Of a stretch of 64,000 nt of DNA, positions 43,325-54,049 are shown in pieces. Position 1 is the stretch's first letter. Each line of letters starts with the position of its first letter. The notes below the pieces were generated by a model. The model worked only from the letters and a program-made list of their open reading frames with translations, made no database searches and was not told where the DNA came from. Source of the DNA: Tethya wilhelma. Lineage: Eukaryota; Porifera; Demospongiae; Tethyida; Tethyidae. The DNA lies in NCBI GenBank assembly GCA_964030475.1, contig CAXIPT010000064.1, forward strand, positions 1 through 64,000, given 5' to 3'. A program made the translations under genes and the position numbers.

Positions 43325-44850
43325 GGATCCTCCAGACATATACATTGTTATGTGTGCATGTTAACCGATTACCTGCGGTTGACGCTAAATCGCGTCATCC
43401 GCGTGGGTGTTTCAAATCGCGGTTGACGCAAAATCGCGTCAAGGCTGCACTAGCGACTATTTTGCAAGCTAAGCAATTAGCCCTGAACTTTAAACTTTAT
43501 ATACGAATAGGTAAGGGACTACTCTACTAAAATATCAAGTCAGACTTAGAACTGCTAGTAAGGCGTGGCCCTACTCGTCGTTGAGCGACTAACGGTCACG
43601 ATCTTCGCGATCACGATGGGCGACTTTAGATCGACGTTTTTTCTACAACCCTTCAGAGGATAAGCTTGAAACTTGCTACGTAGGTGCAGGGATAGTTAGG
43701 CTACATAGCCATAGCATCGCTTTTGTAAGCGTTGCTGGCTACCTGGAAAAAAAGCTTTATACGCGCGGCTATATCCTAGCGTATTTGACCCTCCCGTATG
43801 TTAGGCTTTTTTTACCAGCAAAAGCTTCACTAAGCAACAAGACTTGGAGTATAGTAAGCTTGATTGTTGCTTAGCTGCATCATATAAAAAGCTTTGCCTA
43901 ATCTTTACTTTAGAAGAAAAACAAAAAGAAGGCGTAGCTACTAAAAAATTTAAAATTTAATTTCGCCGTATGACGTCATTCACTTCAAAAGAATTCAGCG
44001 TATAATCGGTTAAAGGATCCTCCGGACATGTACATGAGTGTACATTGAAGGATCCTCTAGACATGTACATTGTCATACGTACATGAGTGTACATTGAAGG
44101 ATCCTCCGGACATGTACATCGTCATACGTACATGAGTGTACATTGAAGGATCCTCCAGACATGTACATTGCCATGTGTGTGTACATTGAAGGATCCTCCG
44201 GACATGTACATCGTCATACGTACATGAGTGTACATTGAAGGATCCTCCAGACATGTACATTGCCATGTGTGTGTACATTGAAGAATCCTCCGGACATGTA
44301 CCTCGTCATATGTACATGAGTGTACATTGAAGGATCCTCCGGACATGTACATCGTCATACGTACATGAGTGTACATTGAAGGATCCTCCAGACATGTACA
44401 TCGTCATGTGTGTGTACATTGAAGAATCCTCCGGACATGTACCTCATCATATGTACATGAGTGTACATTGAAGACATGTACCTCGTCATATGTACATGAG
44501 TGTGCATTGAAGGATCCTCCGGACATGGCTCCTTGTCATATGTACATGTGTGTACATTGAAGGATCCTCCAGACATGTACATTGACATGTGTGTGTACAT
44601 TGAAGGATCCTTCGGACATGTATATCGTCATATGTACATGAGTGTGCATTGAAAGATCCTCCGGATATGCACATTGTCACATGTGCATGTTAAAGGATCC
44701 TCCGGACACATTGTCATGTGTGTGTACATTGAAGGATCCTCCAGACATGTACATTAAATTACTTCCACAAGGATCCTCCTGATAGTAAACTATTGAGATA
44801 CCCATATAATACTTGAATATTCATACTTATGCTATGGTGCCTCCAGACAT
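43325..44850. repeat. minisatellite with core GGATCCTCCGGAC (array 3)
   Basis: Same unit as array 2 (about 48 bp), roughly 17 units, in the 3' part of KDZ copy 2. It is split by the TTAA element at 43365-44009. Minus-strand open frames rich in HVRRILQCTH-like peptides are repeat by-products. Confidence 0.95.
43365..44009. mobile_element. TTAA-type non-autonomous element, copy 3 (variant)
   Basis: Starts CCGATTACCTGCGGTTGACG and ends CAGCGTATAATCGG, with TTAA at 43361-43364 and 44010-44013. Excision with one TTAA restores the minisatellite sequence GTGCATGTTAAAGGATCC. The 5' end differs from copies 1 and 2 (AATCGCGTC in place of ATTATTGCGTC) and matches the copy at 61341-61502, so there are two subfamilies. 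Confidence 0.9.
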
Positions 44851-44939
44851 ATATGATTGGTCATGACAGTACTACAGTGTCTAGAAGTGGAATGTCTGGA
44901 TGCATCCTGACAGTTGTAGGCAACACTGGCCATGAGTGA

Positions 44940-46023
44940 AATCTGTAAGTACCATCTACTCTTATTATAGTCGCTCAGCCAACAAATCCCATGCATTGAG
45001 AGAAATACAAACAATCTTGAACGATCCGATTCTAAAAATGAAAAATATTTTTGAAATTCGTTGGCTAAGTCTGGGTGAAGCTGTACATACGTTACGTCAC
45101 TGCTATTCTTCACTTCGTACAGCTTTAGAACAAGATGCAGAAGATGGTGATTATACAGCTCACGAACTTGTATGTAGACTTCAGTCCTATAAATTTGTTG
45201 CTACACTAAATTTACTGTGTGATGTTCTCGATCAAACTAACAAGTTAAGCCGGGTTTTTCAGAATGAAGATCTTGTGTTTGGCACAGTTGAAACACAATT
45301 ATCTCATGTGCTACAGACCTTGCAAGATATGAAGATCAATGATTCCAGCTGCAATTATTTGGCTGATTTTTTGTCGGACACTAGCAAAAATAACATCTAT
45401 AAAGGCTTTACAATTTCATCATCAAGTAGCAGTAGACACAGCAGCTCAGAAGAGAGTGAATTCATTAGCATTAAAGCACAGTTTCTCTCTTATGTGATAC
45501 AAAATATCACAGATCGATTCCCGAGAGTATCTCTGCTAACTGGTATGCACCAAAATCATACCCTAAGAGTGCATCTGAAGTGTCTAGTTTTTGTAAAGAT
45601 CACCTACTAACTTTGTTAGAGCACTATGGTACAGAGAAAGAAAGTGAGGGGGTATACTTTGCTCCGATAGTCAGCAAAGAAGAGTGCCTAGGTGAACTTC
45701 CTACTTTTCAGAGACTAGTTATTCGGCATCACAATATGGACACTTTAGAGTTTTGGAGTATGATGTACAAATCTTACAGTGACATTTATCCTGGAATGAT
45801 CAAGCTGGCACATGCTTGCTTAATAATCTTAATGTCTAATGCAGCATGTGAACGTGTTTTCAGTGCTCAAAATAGGATCAAAACTAGACTTCGATCCTCA
45901 TTAAGTACTAAAACATTGGATATGCTCATGAGAATTACAATTGAGGGCCCTCCAATTAATGAAATGGACTATGGAAAAGCTCTAGACTATTTCCGTAGTA
46001 TGAAGAACAGACGAATTTTTTAA
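44940..46023 (+). pseudogene. hAT-family transposase C-terminal fragment
   Basis: Plus-strand coding from the KDZ segment boundary: IFEIRWLSLGEAVHTLRHCY, ELVCRLQSYKFVATLNLLCD, LSDTSKNNIYKGF and EFISIKAQFLSYVIQNITDR. After a one-base frameshift near 45540-45580 comes the dimerisation domain (LIILMSNAACERVFSAQNRI, KTRLRSSLSTKTLDMLMRIT, IEGPP), with the stop at 46023. It belongs to the C17orf113/ZNF862-like branch of hAT. The N-terminal DNA-binding domain and the first catalytic Asp are absent, cut off at 44938. From 46024 to 46498 I see only AT-rich sequence and a ~95 bp repeat (AAGAAGAAAGCCAA type) in two copies. Confidence 0.8.
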
Positions 46024-46503
46024 CAATTGTATTATATTAATTTTTCCTGTAAACATGCATATTATTTTGAAATGAAGATGTTGGATTTATTATTACACAT
46101 GACTTAATTGATTAACCTGTGCATGATATGGTCCCAAACCTAATTACTGTACTGCTATTTTAAATTTGCTAGGGCTACAATCACTCCATATACTCTCTGT
46201 GTCATAATTATTCATGTTGCACAATGTAGTGAAACGAGTTTGTAGTAGAATATTTGCATACTGATGAAGCACCCCTTAAAAATTTTTTCCAAGTCCTGCA
46301 AAGAAAGAAGAAAGCCAAAAGCTAACTCAAGAAGAAGACAACAAGCAAGTAATTACCTATAAAGAAGCCTCGCTAAAATTTCTGCAAAAGAAGAAGAAAG
46401 CCAAGAGATAACTCAAGAAGAAGACAAAAAGCAAGTAAGTACTTATAAACTTGAGTGTAAGGTTAGCAGGTGGGTATTAAATAGAATGATCACGCATAGA
46501 AAT

Positions 46504-46633
46504 TGTAGTGTTAACAGTTTTCATAAAAATCTCAGTACTGTTCATAATACAGAATGAATAGAACTAACACATTAAATAGTACACACACAGGAAGTTCTAC
46601 AAATAGCTACAATACAAATTACATCATACTACA
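46504..46633 (-). repeat. 3' LTR (130 bp)
   Basis: On the plus strand reads TGTAGTGTTAACAGTTTTCA to CATCATACTACA. It has an extra TAAATA-like stretch compared with the other LTR (ACATTAAATAGTACACAC against ACATTGTACACAC). Confidence 0.95.
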
Positions 46634-46644
46634 TCTCCCTTTCT
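46634..46644 (-). promoter_or_regulatory. polypurine tract
   Basis: AGAAAGGGAGA on the minus strand, directly before the 3' LTR. This is the expected place for plus-strand DNA priming. Confidence 0.85.
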
Positions 46645-46690
46645 AGTAAAGTCTCTCAGGGGGTTTTACAACTGTCCCAGTTTGATCTAG

Positions 46691-49547
46691 TCACAATTCA
46701 TTGTTCTGACTCTCGGGTGTCCCTGTATTGTCTGTACCAGTATCTGGTATGACTTTGAAGTTTTCTTGGTTCCTCCGTACAGTACCCTGAGGCGTCTCAA
46801 CCAAGTACGATCTCGGCTCATCTAGCTTTGTCTTTACAACTCCTTCTGACTGCTTGTTTCCTGTGGAGACCCACACCTGTGTCTCTTCAGGTATTTCATT
46901 TGCTTCCTTAACTCGATGCCTCTGATCAAAGTCTTGGCTTTGTACTTAGCATTCAATTTCCTAAAGTCGGAAAGATAGCTCCACTCAGGAACAAACGTCT
47001 CCTTCACTTGAGGAACTCTTGTGCGGATACATCTACCCATTAGTAGTTCGGCTGGACTTAGCTTACACCATGGCAGAGGAGTTGCTCGGTAATTCATCAA
47101 TGCAGCTTGAACATCATCTGACCGTGAGATAATTGCTTTCACTGTCTTCACTGTTCTTTCTGCTTGTCCGTTGCTCTGTGGATAATCAGGACTACTCGTT
47201 TCATGCCTGAATCCATACAATTTTGAAAACTTTGCAAAGACATGTGAAGAATATTGTGGACCATTATCGCTCCATATGACTTCTGGAATCCCATGTCTTG
47301 CGAAAACAGATTTCAACACTGATATCACCGCTTCTGAGGTAGTGGTAGATAATTGTGCCACTTCTGGATACCTCGAAAAATAGTCGACTATCAGTAAATA
47401 GTGTTTGCCTCGTATTTCAAAGAGATCTGTAGCAATGTGTTTCCAGGGATACTCAGGTAGATTAGTAGTTACCAGTGGCTCCTTTCTAGGTGGCTGGTTC
47501 TTTGCACATGTTTTACAATTCTTAACAGTTCTCTCGACATTTTGTGAAATGTTTGGCCACCAAACTGCCAATCTGGTCCTTGCTCTGCATCGTTCTATTC
47601 CTTGATGACCTTCATGAACGGCTTCCATTGTTTTCTCTCTTAAACAACTGGGAACAACAATTCTATTTCCTTGTAGAAGTAGACCTCTGTGAACTGATAA
47701 CGAGCTTCTCTCTCTCCAGTAGGGAACAACATCTTGGCTCAAATGTTCTCTCTTTGGCCACTTGGTTGTAACATACTCTCTCACAGTACGACAAACAACA
47801 TCATCTTCCTGAGCCTTCTGAAATGAGGCCATTCAATTCACACTAACACGCAGGTTCTCAACTGCACAATTGACAAACCCTTCTATGTCCTCCTGAAGTT
47901 CTACCGAGTTAACTGCACTTTCTACTGGTGCTCGTGATAGAGTGTCCGCAGTATATAACAACTTTCCAGGTACATGTTGAATTTTGTAGTCAAACCTGGC
48001 TAGTCTCAGCAGGACTCTTGGTGGCAGATTATCCAAGTTCTTGGTTCCTAACAATGGGACCAAGGGTTTGTGGTCTGTCTCAATCAAGAATCTGAGACCC
48101 AGAACATAATCGGAGAACCGTTCAGTAGCCCATGTTGCCGCCAACGCCTCCTTCTCAATCTGTGCATATCTTCTTTCTGTTTCTGTCATGGCTCTTGAGG
48201 CATTCGCCACCGGTTTCCAGATTCCGTCATTCTTCTGTAGAAGAACTGCCCCAAGTCCATAAGCAGATGCATTAGCTGCAATCTTGGTCTCAGCAGTAGA
48301 ACTATAGGCTGCCAACACAGTAGGAATTGAGAGCTCTTGTTTGACCCTTGCAAACGCTTGATCATGTTGCTCATCCCAGTTCCAGACTCTCTTTGTGCTC
48401 AGTAGTTCTCTCAGAGGCTGAGTCAATTCAGCTATATTTGGTGAGAATTGTCCAAGCTGATTCACCATGCCTAGAAATCTTCGGAGCTCTGAGATGTTTT
48501 CTGGTTTCTTCATCTCCAGAATGGCTTTGGTCTGCTCTTTGTCAGCCCTGATTCCCTCTTTGTCCACAATGTGACCCTGGAAATTGACTTGAGGCTGCCT
48601 AAATGCACACTTCTTTGGATTAAGTGTGGTATTAGCAACTTCTAATCTCTTTAGAGCTGCTAACAATCTTGAATTATGCTCGGCTTCATTCCTTCCAAAC
48701 ACCAAAACATCATCGATCTGACACACAACTCCCTCCAGTCCTGTTAGAATTTCGGCCATCCTTCTCTGAAACACTTCTGGTGCACTACATATACCGAAGG
48801 GAAGCTTATTGAAACAAAACCACCAAATGGTGTTAGAAATGTTGTCAAGTGTCTGGATTCGGGTGCAAGTGGAATCTGCCAAAAGCCACTATTAGCATCC
48901 AATTTAGAGAATACTTTACCTCTGGCTAACTTAGACAATGTCTCATCCACCTTTGAAATGGGATGGACTTCTCTGCAGACTGATTCGTTGAGTTGTCGAA
49001 AGTCCACACAAATTCTCACTTCACCTGATTGCTTCGGCACTACCACCATACCCGCACACCATGGGGTTGGCTCTTTGACAGGAGATATGACTCCCAATTT
49101 CTGCATTCTCTCCAATTCAGCCTTCACTTTCTCCCGTAGTGGCATGATCTTGGAGTATAAATAGCATGTGGAGTTCCTCCTGGCTGAATACTCACTCCCC
49201 ATAGTTCCTAGACCAGAAAAGACCTTCGGAAAGCATTTCTTGAACTCATCTTCAGTTGTGATATTGTCTATACGACAAAGCAATTGGAGCGCAATGATGG
49301 CAGGAAGACCCAACAAGTTTCTGTTGAGGTTCTTGACAACAAAGATGGTTTGGGTGCTTTGTCTCTCCTGATGAGTGAGTGTTGTAGTGAACTGTCCTAC
49401 CACATCGAGTGTTGCTCTGGAGGGCCCATATAGAACTTTATCTGGCTTCTGTAGTTTAACTCCTTTAAGTGTCTGAAAAGTCTCTTCTGAGATTGTGGTA
49501 GCCTCGGTTCCCGTGTCAAGCTTAAATGCTACCGTTGTCTTGCCCAC
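46691..49547 (-). pseudogene. pol: Pol of the Ty3-type element: protease, RT, RNase H, integrase
   Basis: From the right: protease VAFKLDTGTEATTI (near 49520); RT blocks WCAGMVVVPKQSGEVRICVD and FSKLDANSGFWQIPLAPESR; a frameshift near 48800; then KLPFGICSAPEVFQRRMAEI and the catalytic VVCQIDDVLVFG (about 48715). In RNase H the first catalytic Asp (usual DAS) is Asn (AANASAYGLGAVL; codon at 48271-48273). A TGA at 47833-47835 separates RNase H from integrase. The integrase zinc-binding region has HEGHQG and then CKTC, and its catalytic core has ATDLFEIRG, WSDNGPQYSS and QSNGQAERTVK, so D, D and E are present. A frameshift near 46870 precedes the C-terminal tail ending at 46691. At least four inactivating changes. 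Confidence 0.9.
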
Positions 49548-49639
49548 CGAAACAGTAGTGTTCCATGAGCGCTCGATCAGCTTACCCCCTCACTGATCCA
49601 ACAAACACAGACTCAAAACTAAACTCATCTGAGTCAGCT

Positions 49640-50435
49640 GTTACCACTGCTACAGTCTTTGAGAAGCATTGTGAGGCATAGTGACCTTTTCTATTGCATT
49701 TCCTACACCTCTCACCTCTAGCAGGACATTTGTCTCCGCTTCGATGCTCATCTCGCCCACAGCGTGTACATTTACTACCAGCTTGCTTGTGTGGTGTAAA
49801 AGATCCTCTTGAGGGTGTTTCTTTGATCGTCTGTGATGTTTGTTCATAGTGATTTGACTATCGATAACCACCGGGGAAGCCTGACTGCCATCACCTCGCA
49901 GTTGCGAAGTTTGTTCCAGCACTGCTTCTCTTTGTCGTACCAACTTCTTTGCTTTTGCAAGTGTGAGGTCCGGAATCATTTGCAACTTCTTGGATAGTGC
50001 AGTGTCTCTAACCCCTACTACTATCCTGTCTTGCAATATTTCTTCTTTAAGTGCTCCGTAGTTAAACGTCTCACTCAGCTGGTACAAAACAGTTATGTAC
50101 TGTTCTATAGACTCGTCCTCCTTCTGGCACCTACGGTTAAACCGCGCTCGTTCGAATATCACATTTTTCCTAACGGCAAAAAATTCATCAAACTTGCCCA
50201 CAACACTAGCGTAGCTTTTCCTATTGTCTTCGGATATGTTTGTTGAGGTGAGTACATCTTCAGCCTCTTCTCCTAGACAATACAATAGGGTGCTAATTTG
50301 CTTTGTTTCTGCTTGTTCAGAGAGTCCCAAAGCGGTTCGAAACTGTTCGAAACGTTTCTTCCACTTTGGCCACACGTCCGGTTCTTTAAAGTTGAACTCT
50401 GCAGGCATTTTGAACTGTATGTTCGGCGTGGCCAT
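49640..50435 (-). pseudogene. gag: Gag of the Ty3-type element
   Basis: ATG at 50435, 25 bases inside the PBS side of the 5' LTR. The capsid-like part includes VWPKWKKRFEQFRTALGLSE, LLYCLGEEAEDVL and ARFNRRCQKEDESIEQYITV. Two zinc knuckles, CTRCGRDEHRSGDKC and CRKCNRKGHYASQC (about 49665-49775), lie one frame away from the capsid frame; the shift is near 49850-49870. The knuckles are intact, so Gag is broken by a single indel. About 295 residues overall, normal for this group. Confidence 0.85.
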
Positions 50436-50442
50436 AATCTCG

Positions 50443-50460
50443 ATCCCGCTTCTGACACCA
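50443..50460 (-). promoter_or_regulatory. primer binding site, tRNA-Leu type
   Basis: TGGTGTCAGAAGCGGGAT on the minus strand, immediately inside the 5' LTR. It is complementary to the 3' end of animal tRNA-Leu (TCCCACTTCTGACACCA as I recall it) with one mismatch. Confidence 0.8.
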
Positions 50461-50585
50461 TGTAGTGTTAACAGTTTTCATAAAAATCTCAGTACTGTTC
50501 ATAATACAGAATGAATAGAACTAACACATTGTACACACACAGGAAGTTCTACAAATAGCTACAATACAAATTACATCATACTACA
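50461..50585 (-). repeat. 5' LTR (125 bp)
   Basis: Plus strand TGTAGTGTTAACAGTTTTCA to CATCATACTACA. On the minus strand the element begins here and is followed by the primer binding site. Unusually short for an LTR. Confidence 0.95.
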
Positions 50586-50770
50586 GAAATGACCAAAGTG
50601 CATGAAAAGTTCAAAACAATCATGTATTTGGTTTCATTTACCCATCATAGGAAATACTAGTAAACAAACATGTGTGACAATAGGCCAGATGCATGTAATC
50701 ACAAAAATTTTGATTAAATTCAATGATTGTGTGTGTTTGAGAGAGAGTATACATGTGTGTGATGTATATA

Positions 50771-51335
50771 TTAAAAAAAAAGGTGAACATACCCTGCAGC
50801 ACATTCACAAGTAGCTGAGCAAATGGTTGCTAGTTCTCCTTTTCTCCCCAAAGCATGTACACAGTGTACAAACCCTGCTTCATAGAAGGCTTCATCTAAC
50901 AGAAAACATGATAGTAAGCTGGGTGCGACACATTCACTTCCATTTGTTGTAATCTCCCAGAAGCCCAATGAGTGTATCCTCGCGCAAGTGCCCTAAAAGC
51001 ACCCTGGTCACCATAATGGCCCAAATGTCCAGCAAGGTAAGTATATACCAAACTTACAGTAGGAATATAAATGAAGGGGAAAAATGCAGCAAGTAAACAA
51101 ATATTAGCATAACTGAAGTGAGATATTTTAATGTTTACCTGAGGTCACAAGAGGAATATGAATACCAACGTCTTTACATGTGGCTTCAGAGACCAGTTTT
51201 CATTCTGTAAGAGGAAGAGATGGTGGCCCTGGTCAAGCAACTTGTCGTCCAGCTTCAGCAAGAGAGATGTATTTCTTGTATACATATGATCCATCCACAT
51301 CAACCACAGAGATGACATCATGTTTGACTTGCTGT
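50771..51335 (-). pseudogene. SWIM-domain protein remnant (tentative)
   Basis: Minus-strand pieces: 51335-51130 (KHDVISVVDVDGSYVYKKYI, SLAEAGRQVA-stop-PGPPSL, KLVSEATCKDVGIHIPLVTS) and 51060-50771 (LAGHLGHYGDQGAFRALARG, YTHWASGRLQQMEVNVSHPA, YYHVFC, MKPSMKQGLYTVYMLWGEK, then one frame over ATICSATCECAAG). The CxC plus preceding pattern looks like the start of a SWIM zinc finger (CxCxnCxH), as in transposon-associated and YqaJ-linked proteins of invertebrates. Both stops in the first piece are TGA; the frameshift lies in a GAGAAAAGG run near 50840. From 51336 to 52330 I see no gene; a CAGGTGCATTAAGGACTGGG motif at about 51440 recurs at 61761 and 63638. Confidence 0.45.
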
Positions 51336-52331
51336 ATTCTATTAACAGGCAGGGTACACAGAAGTATACAACTACAGCTCGTACTTGTAGTGTATGTAAC
51401 TAGACTCACACTACAATAAATATTGCATGCGTACCTGCTCAGGTGCATTAAGGACTGGGTCAGGCTAAATTTGGACACAAATTGCTGGTTTTTAAGCAAA
51501 TCTAACAAATACTTATACTGTTATTATGAGTTTAATGATTGCTTATAATGAAATTATAAAACATATATTTTCTAATTTAAGCTTATTAGCCCCGCCCACT
51601 CACACCTTACGATGGGTGTGGCGCTATTTTTACTTATACCTGCAAACGCGGTAATGTTCCCGGACAGCTCAACTTGAATGAATGGGTTTATACTAATCTA
51701 CACACCTAAAGATAAAATACTACTACCACGATTTCGCTGATCAAGTATACTTTTAAAAATATGACTGATAATACATATACTTTAGGTAATTAGTGAAACA
51801 AAATGCACACTCACAACTTACATTATAACTTTTTATACAAAGTAGAGAAATAAAACTTGTATACACATGATGTGTAAGTCATCCAGACACTCCACGCTAC
51901 TTTTCTCGAGCTGCAACATTACCGCTTGGAAACTTGCACTTAAGTCTTCAATTTTGTGCGGACATTGCACTTTTCAGTCTGTGGGTGTGGCAGGTCATAA
52001 GTTTATCACATGATGTAATTATTCAAGTATTTGGCGCGCACAACATAGAGCGCGCGCCAGCTGCTGCAAGCTAGTCTCAGGAAGGATTGAAAGTAAAGAT
52101 TTTCTCTTTGATGTACAAACTACCAGAAGGTACACACTAAAACAAAATGTAGCTACAACAATTTACTCAATAAAACTTTTTGCAGCTTAATTGAGCAAGA
52201 TTGTATTATCAGGGCCGAATGTTGAATTGCATCAGTCATATTTTGAGAGCTGTTATCAAGAAGTACACAGGTAAGAAGTACAATTGTTACTAATCCATCC
52301 TTATGCTGCCTTGTTTCTGCCTGGCCTTCTT

Positions 52332-52364
<33 letters not shown>

Positions 52365-52395
52365 ACGTCACAGTATGCATGCGTGTGTGTATGTA

Positions 52396-52428
<33 letters not shown>
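52332..52428. repeat. (CT)n/(GT)n microsatellite
   Basis: CTCTCTCTCTCT followed by two GT runs separated by ACGTCACAGTATGCATGC. The open frames here in both strands are artefacts. Confidence 0.95.
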
Positions 52429-52430
<2 letters not shown>

Positions 52431-52545
52431 ATGCATGCACAACTATATACGCATGCATAATGGACTAAAACCTGGAGTATATACATATATATAAGATAAA
52501 GGTAATTAAGAATGGTCTATATACTATACACTGGCCACACAATAC

Positions 52546-52907
52546 ACAAGTGGTAAAAATTTTTAAAAAATAACCAGTGTAGGAATTGGGCAGTGCGGTA
52601 AAAAGTATTGGAACAGGGCATGGTCTCAATATCGGCACATGACTACTTCATTTTCATTTTTGATCTCTCTTAATGAGGCACAATTTGTCAGAATCCGCAG
52701 GATCGTTCAAATATACTGGCCAATCTTATCACTCAGCTAAGCAATGGAATGAAGTATAGCCAGCATGGATTAGATTATTGGCTAAGACTTGAGTATTAAA
52801 AAATGAAGTAGTCATGTGCCGATATTGAGACCATACCTTGTTCCAATACTTTTTACCGCACTGCCCATTCCTACACTGGTTATTTTTAAAAAATTTTTAC
52901 CACTTGT
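52546..52907. mobile_element. 362 bp fold-back element with ~105 bp arms
   Basis: The left arm, from ACAAGTGGTAAAAATTTTT through GGCACATGACTACTTCA, is complementary to the right arm, TGAAGTAGTCATGTGCC through TTTTTACCACTTGT. The spacer is about 150 bp. Its termini ACAAGT...ACTTGT match those of the 1.07 kb element's 3' palindrome, which may or may not be meaningful. No coding capacity. Confidence 0.9.
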
Positions 52908-53267
52908 TAATTCATTCACTTTTTTTTTCAACAGCACAGTGTGGAGACTATATATTATTATTAACGATTATTATGAGAGAGTGCATGCTTGCAAAATTAA
53001 AGCTAGAGTATAGTACTGAACTGCATGCATTATAAAGGTAAACTCTGTAACAAGAAGGCGTAAAAGAAGAACAAGCAGCAGAATATGCATGAGATCGAGA
53101 GCCCCTAAAAATTGTTGTCCCAAGTTCTACTCAGTCTGATTCTTTCTGGAAAGAGCATATCATCACAAGCAGTTGATGTTATCTGGATCCCATGTGTACA
53201 CGACTGTATGTATTCGCGCTGCAACTAATGAGCATGCGTACTGAATGCCATAGACCACGTGGGTGTA

Positions 53268-53475
53268 ATGACCTTTGAACCCTACTTACAACAAAGATGG
53301 CTATACAGTGAGATACAGTTACCAGTACTATTATGGCTAGCTTTTGTTTTCTTGACATTTCGGCAGAAAGCGAGTGTAAAAGGCACTACTCCAAATGAAA
53401 AAAAGCTACTTTGCAGAGTCAGAACTACTTCAATACCTTTTGTTTTCCCGGAAATCGCGTTCAAGTTTATCAGTA
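53268..53475 (+). CDS. candidate first exon with a membrane segment
   Basis: ATG at 53268 opens MTFEPYLQQRWLYSEIQ, then a hydrophobic run (LPVLLWLAFVFLTF) and KRxxC-like polar sequence (NEKKLLCRVRTTSIPFVFPE). A good donor, A/GTAAGT, lies at about 53474. It could be the 5' exon of a host gene for a membrane protein, but I find no matching downstream exon and do not recognise the protein. Confidence 0.3.
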
Positions 53476-53594
53476 AGTGAGAACAAAATAGCGTGGGTGT
53501 AGCTTTTGACTAACGCTCTCTACGAGTGCTTAGGAAAGTATCTGTGAGCTTTAGGCTTTATATTTTGTTTGTAATTAGTCTAAAAGAGCTTATG

Positions 53595-53712
53595 AGCAAG
53601 TTTAAAGCCTATACTTTGTTTTGTTCGATTTTTATGGTGATAAAACATTTTGTATTGTGTCTATGGGACACCCAGCCCATTCCTACTATACGTACTACCG
53701 TACATATGATAG
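53595..53712. repeat. dispersed repeat shared with 37872-37975
   Basis: TTTTGTATTGTGTCTATGGG and CCCATTCCTACTATACGTAC recur. It is followed by (AG)n at 53732-53756. Confidence 0.7.
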
Positions 53713-54049
53713 GGCAGGGAAATCTGATCAAAACAGAGAGAGAGAGAGAGAGAGATTGGGTGAAAAATGAAAAATGGAAATAATAAAAAGGGAGGACTTG
53801 TCAACTGATCCTATCCAAGCCTCCGCTATGGGCAAAAAAAGGGTTTTCCTTGTCAACACATTTTATTGGATAAAATTCATCATACAGAATACATTATACA
53901 TCTAAATGTTCTTATAGTTCAAGTAGCTCCAGTATGCCCGGTCATCAGAGAAGTACCCAAACCAATCATCGCATTACCACCAGTTTCGGTCCCTTTGAAC
54001 TTCCGACTAGTGGTAACCTATGGACATGGGCAGGACCACTCCCCTAGGT

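Larger units (their letters stand above)
39734..44938 (+). mobile_element. KDZ transposon, copy 2 (homologous segment)
   Basis: Homologous to 17361-21562, with two extra insertions: a 233 bp TIR element in an intron (42556-42788) and a TTAA element in the 3' minisatellite (43365-44009). On the left it abuts the satellite; on the right it abuts a hAT fragment. Confidence 0.8.
46504..50585 (-). mobile_element. full-length Ty3/gypsy-type LTR retrotransposon
   Basis: 4.08 kb, transcribed on the minus strand. Near-identical short LTRs at both ends begin TGTAGT and end ACTACA. A 5 bp target duplication, GAAAT, flanks it (46499-46503 and 50586-50590). Primer binding site, polypurine tract, Gag, protease, RT, RNase H and integrase are all present in the order PR-RT-RH-IN, which is the Ty3 order. 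Each coding part has lesions, so it cannot move by itself. The LTRs differ mainly by a 5-base indel, so the insertion is fairly recent. Confidence 0.95.

Noticed and set aside
44057..44680. Minus-strand open frames with HVRRILQCTH repeats
   Set aside because: Produced by the 48 bp minisatellite unit of array 3.
46504..46633. LTR as an independent MITE because TGTAGT/ACTACA are inverted
   Set aside because: Paired with an equal copy at 50461-50585, with PBS, PPT and target duplication: it is an LTR.
52332..52486. Minus-strand HTHTHT and plus-strand CVCVCV frames
   Set aside because: Direct translations of a (GT)n microsatellite. The same applies to 15252-15298 and 62754-62803.
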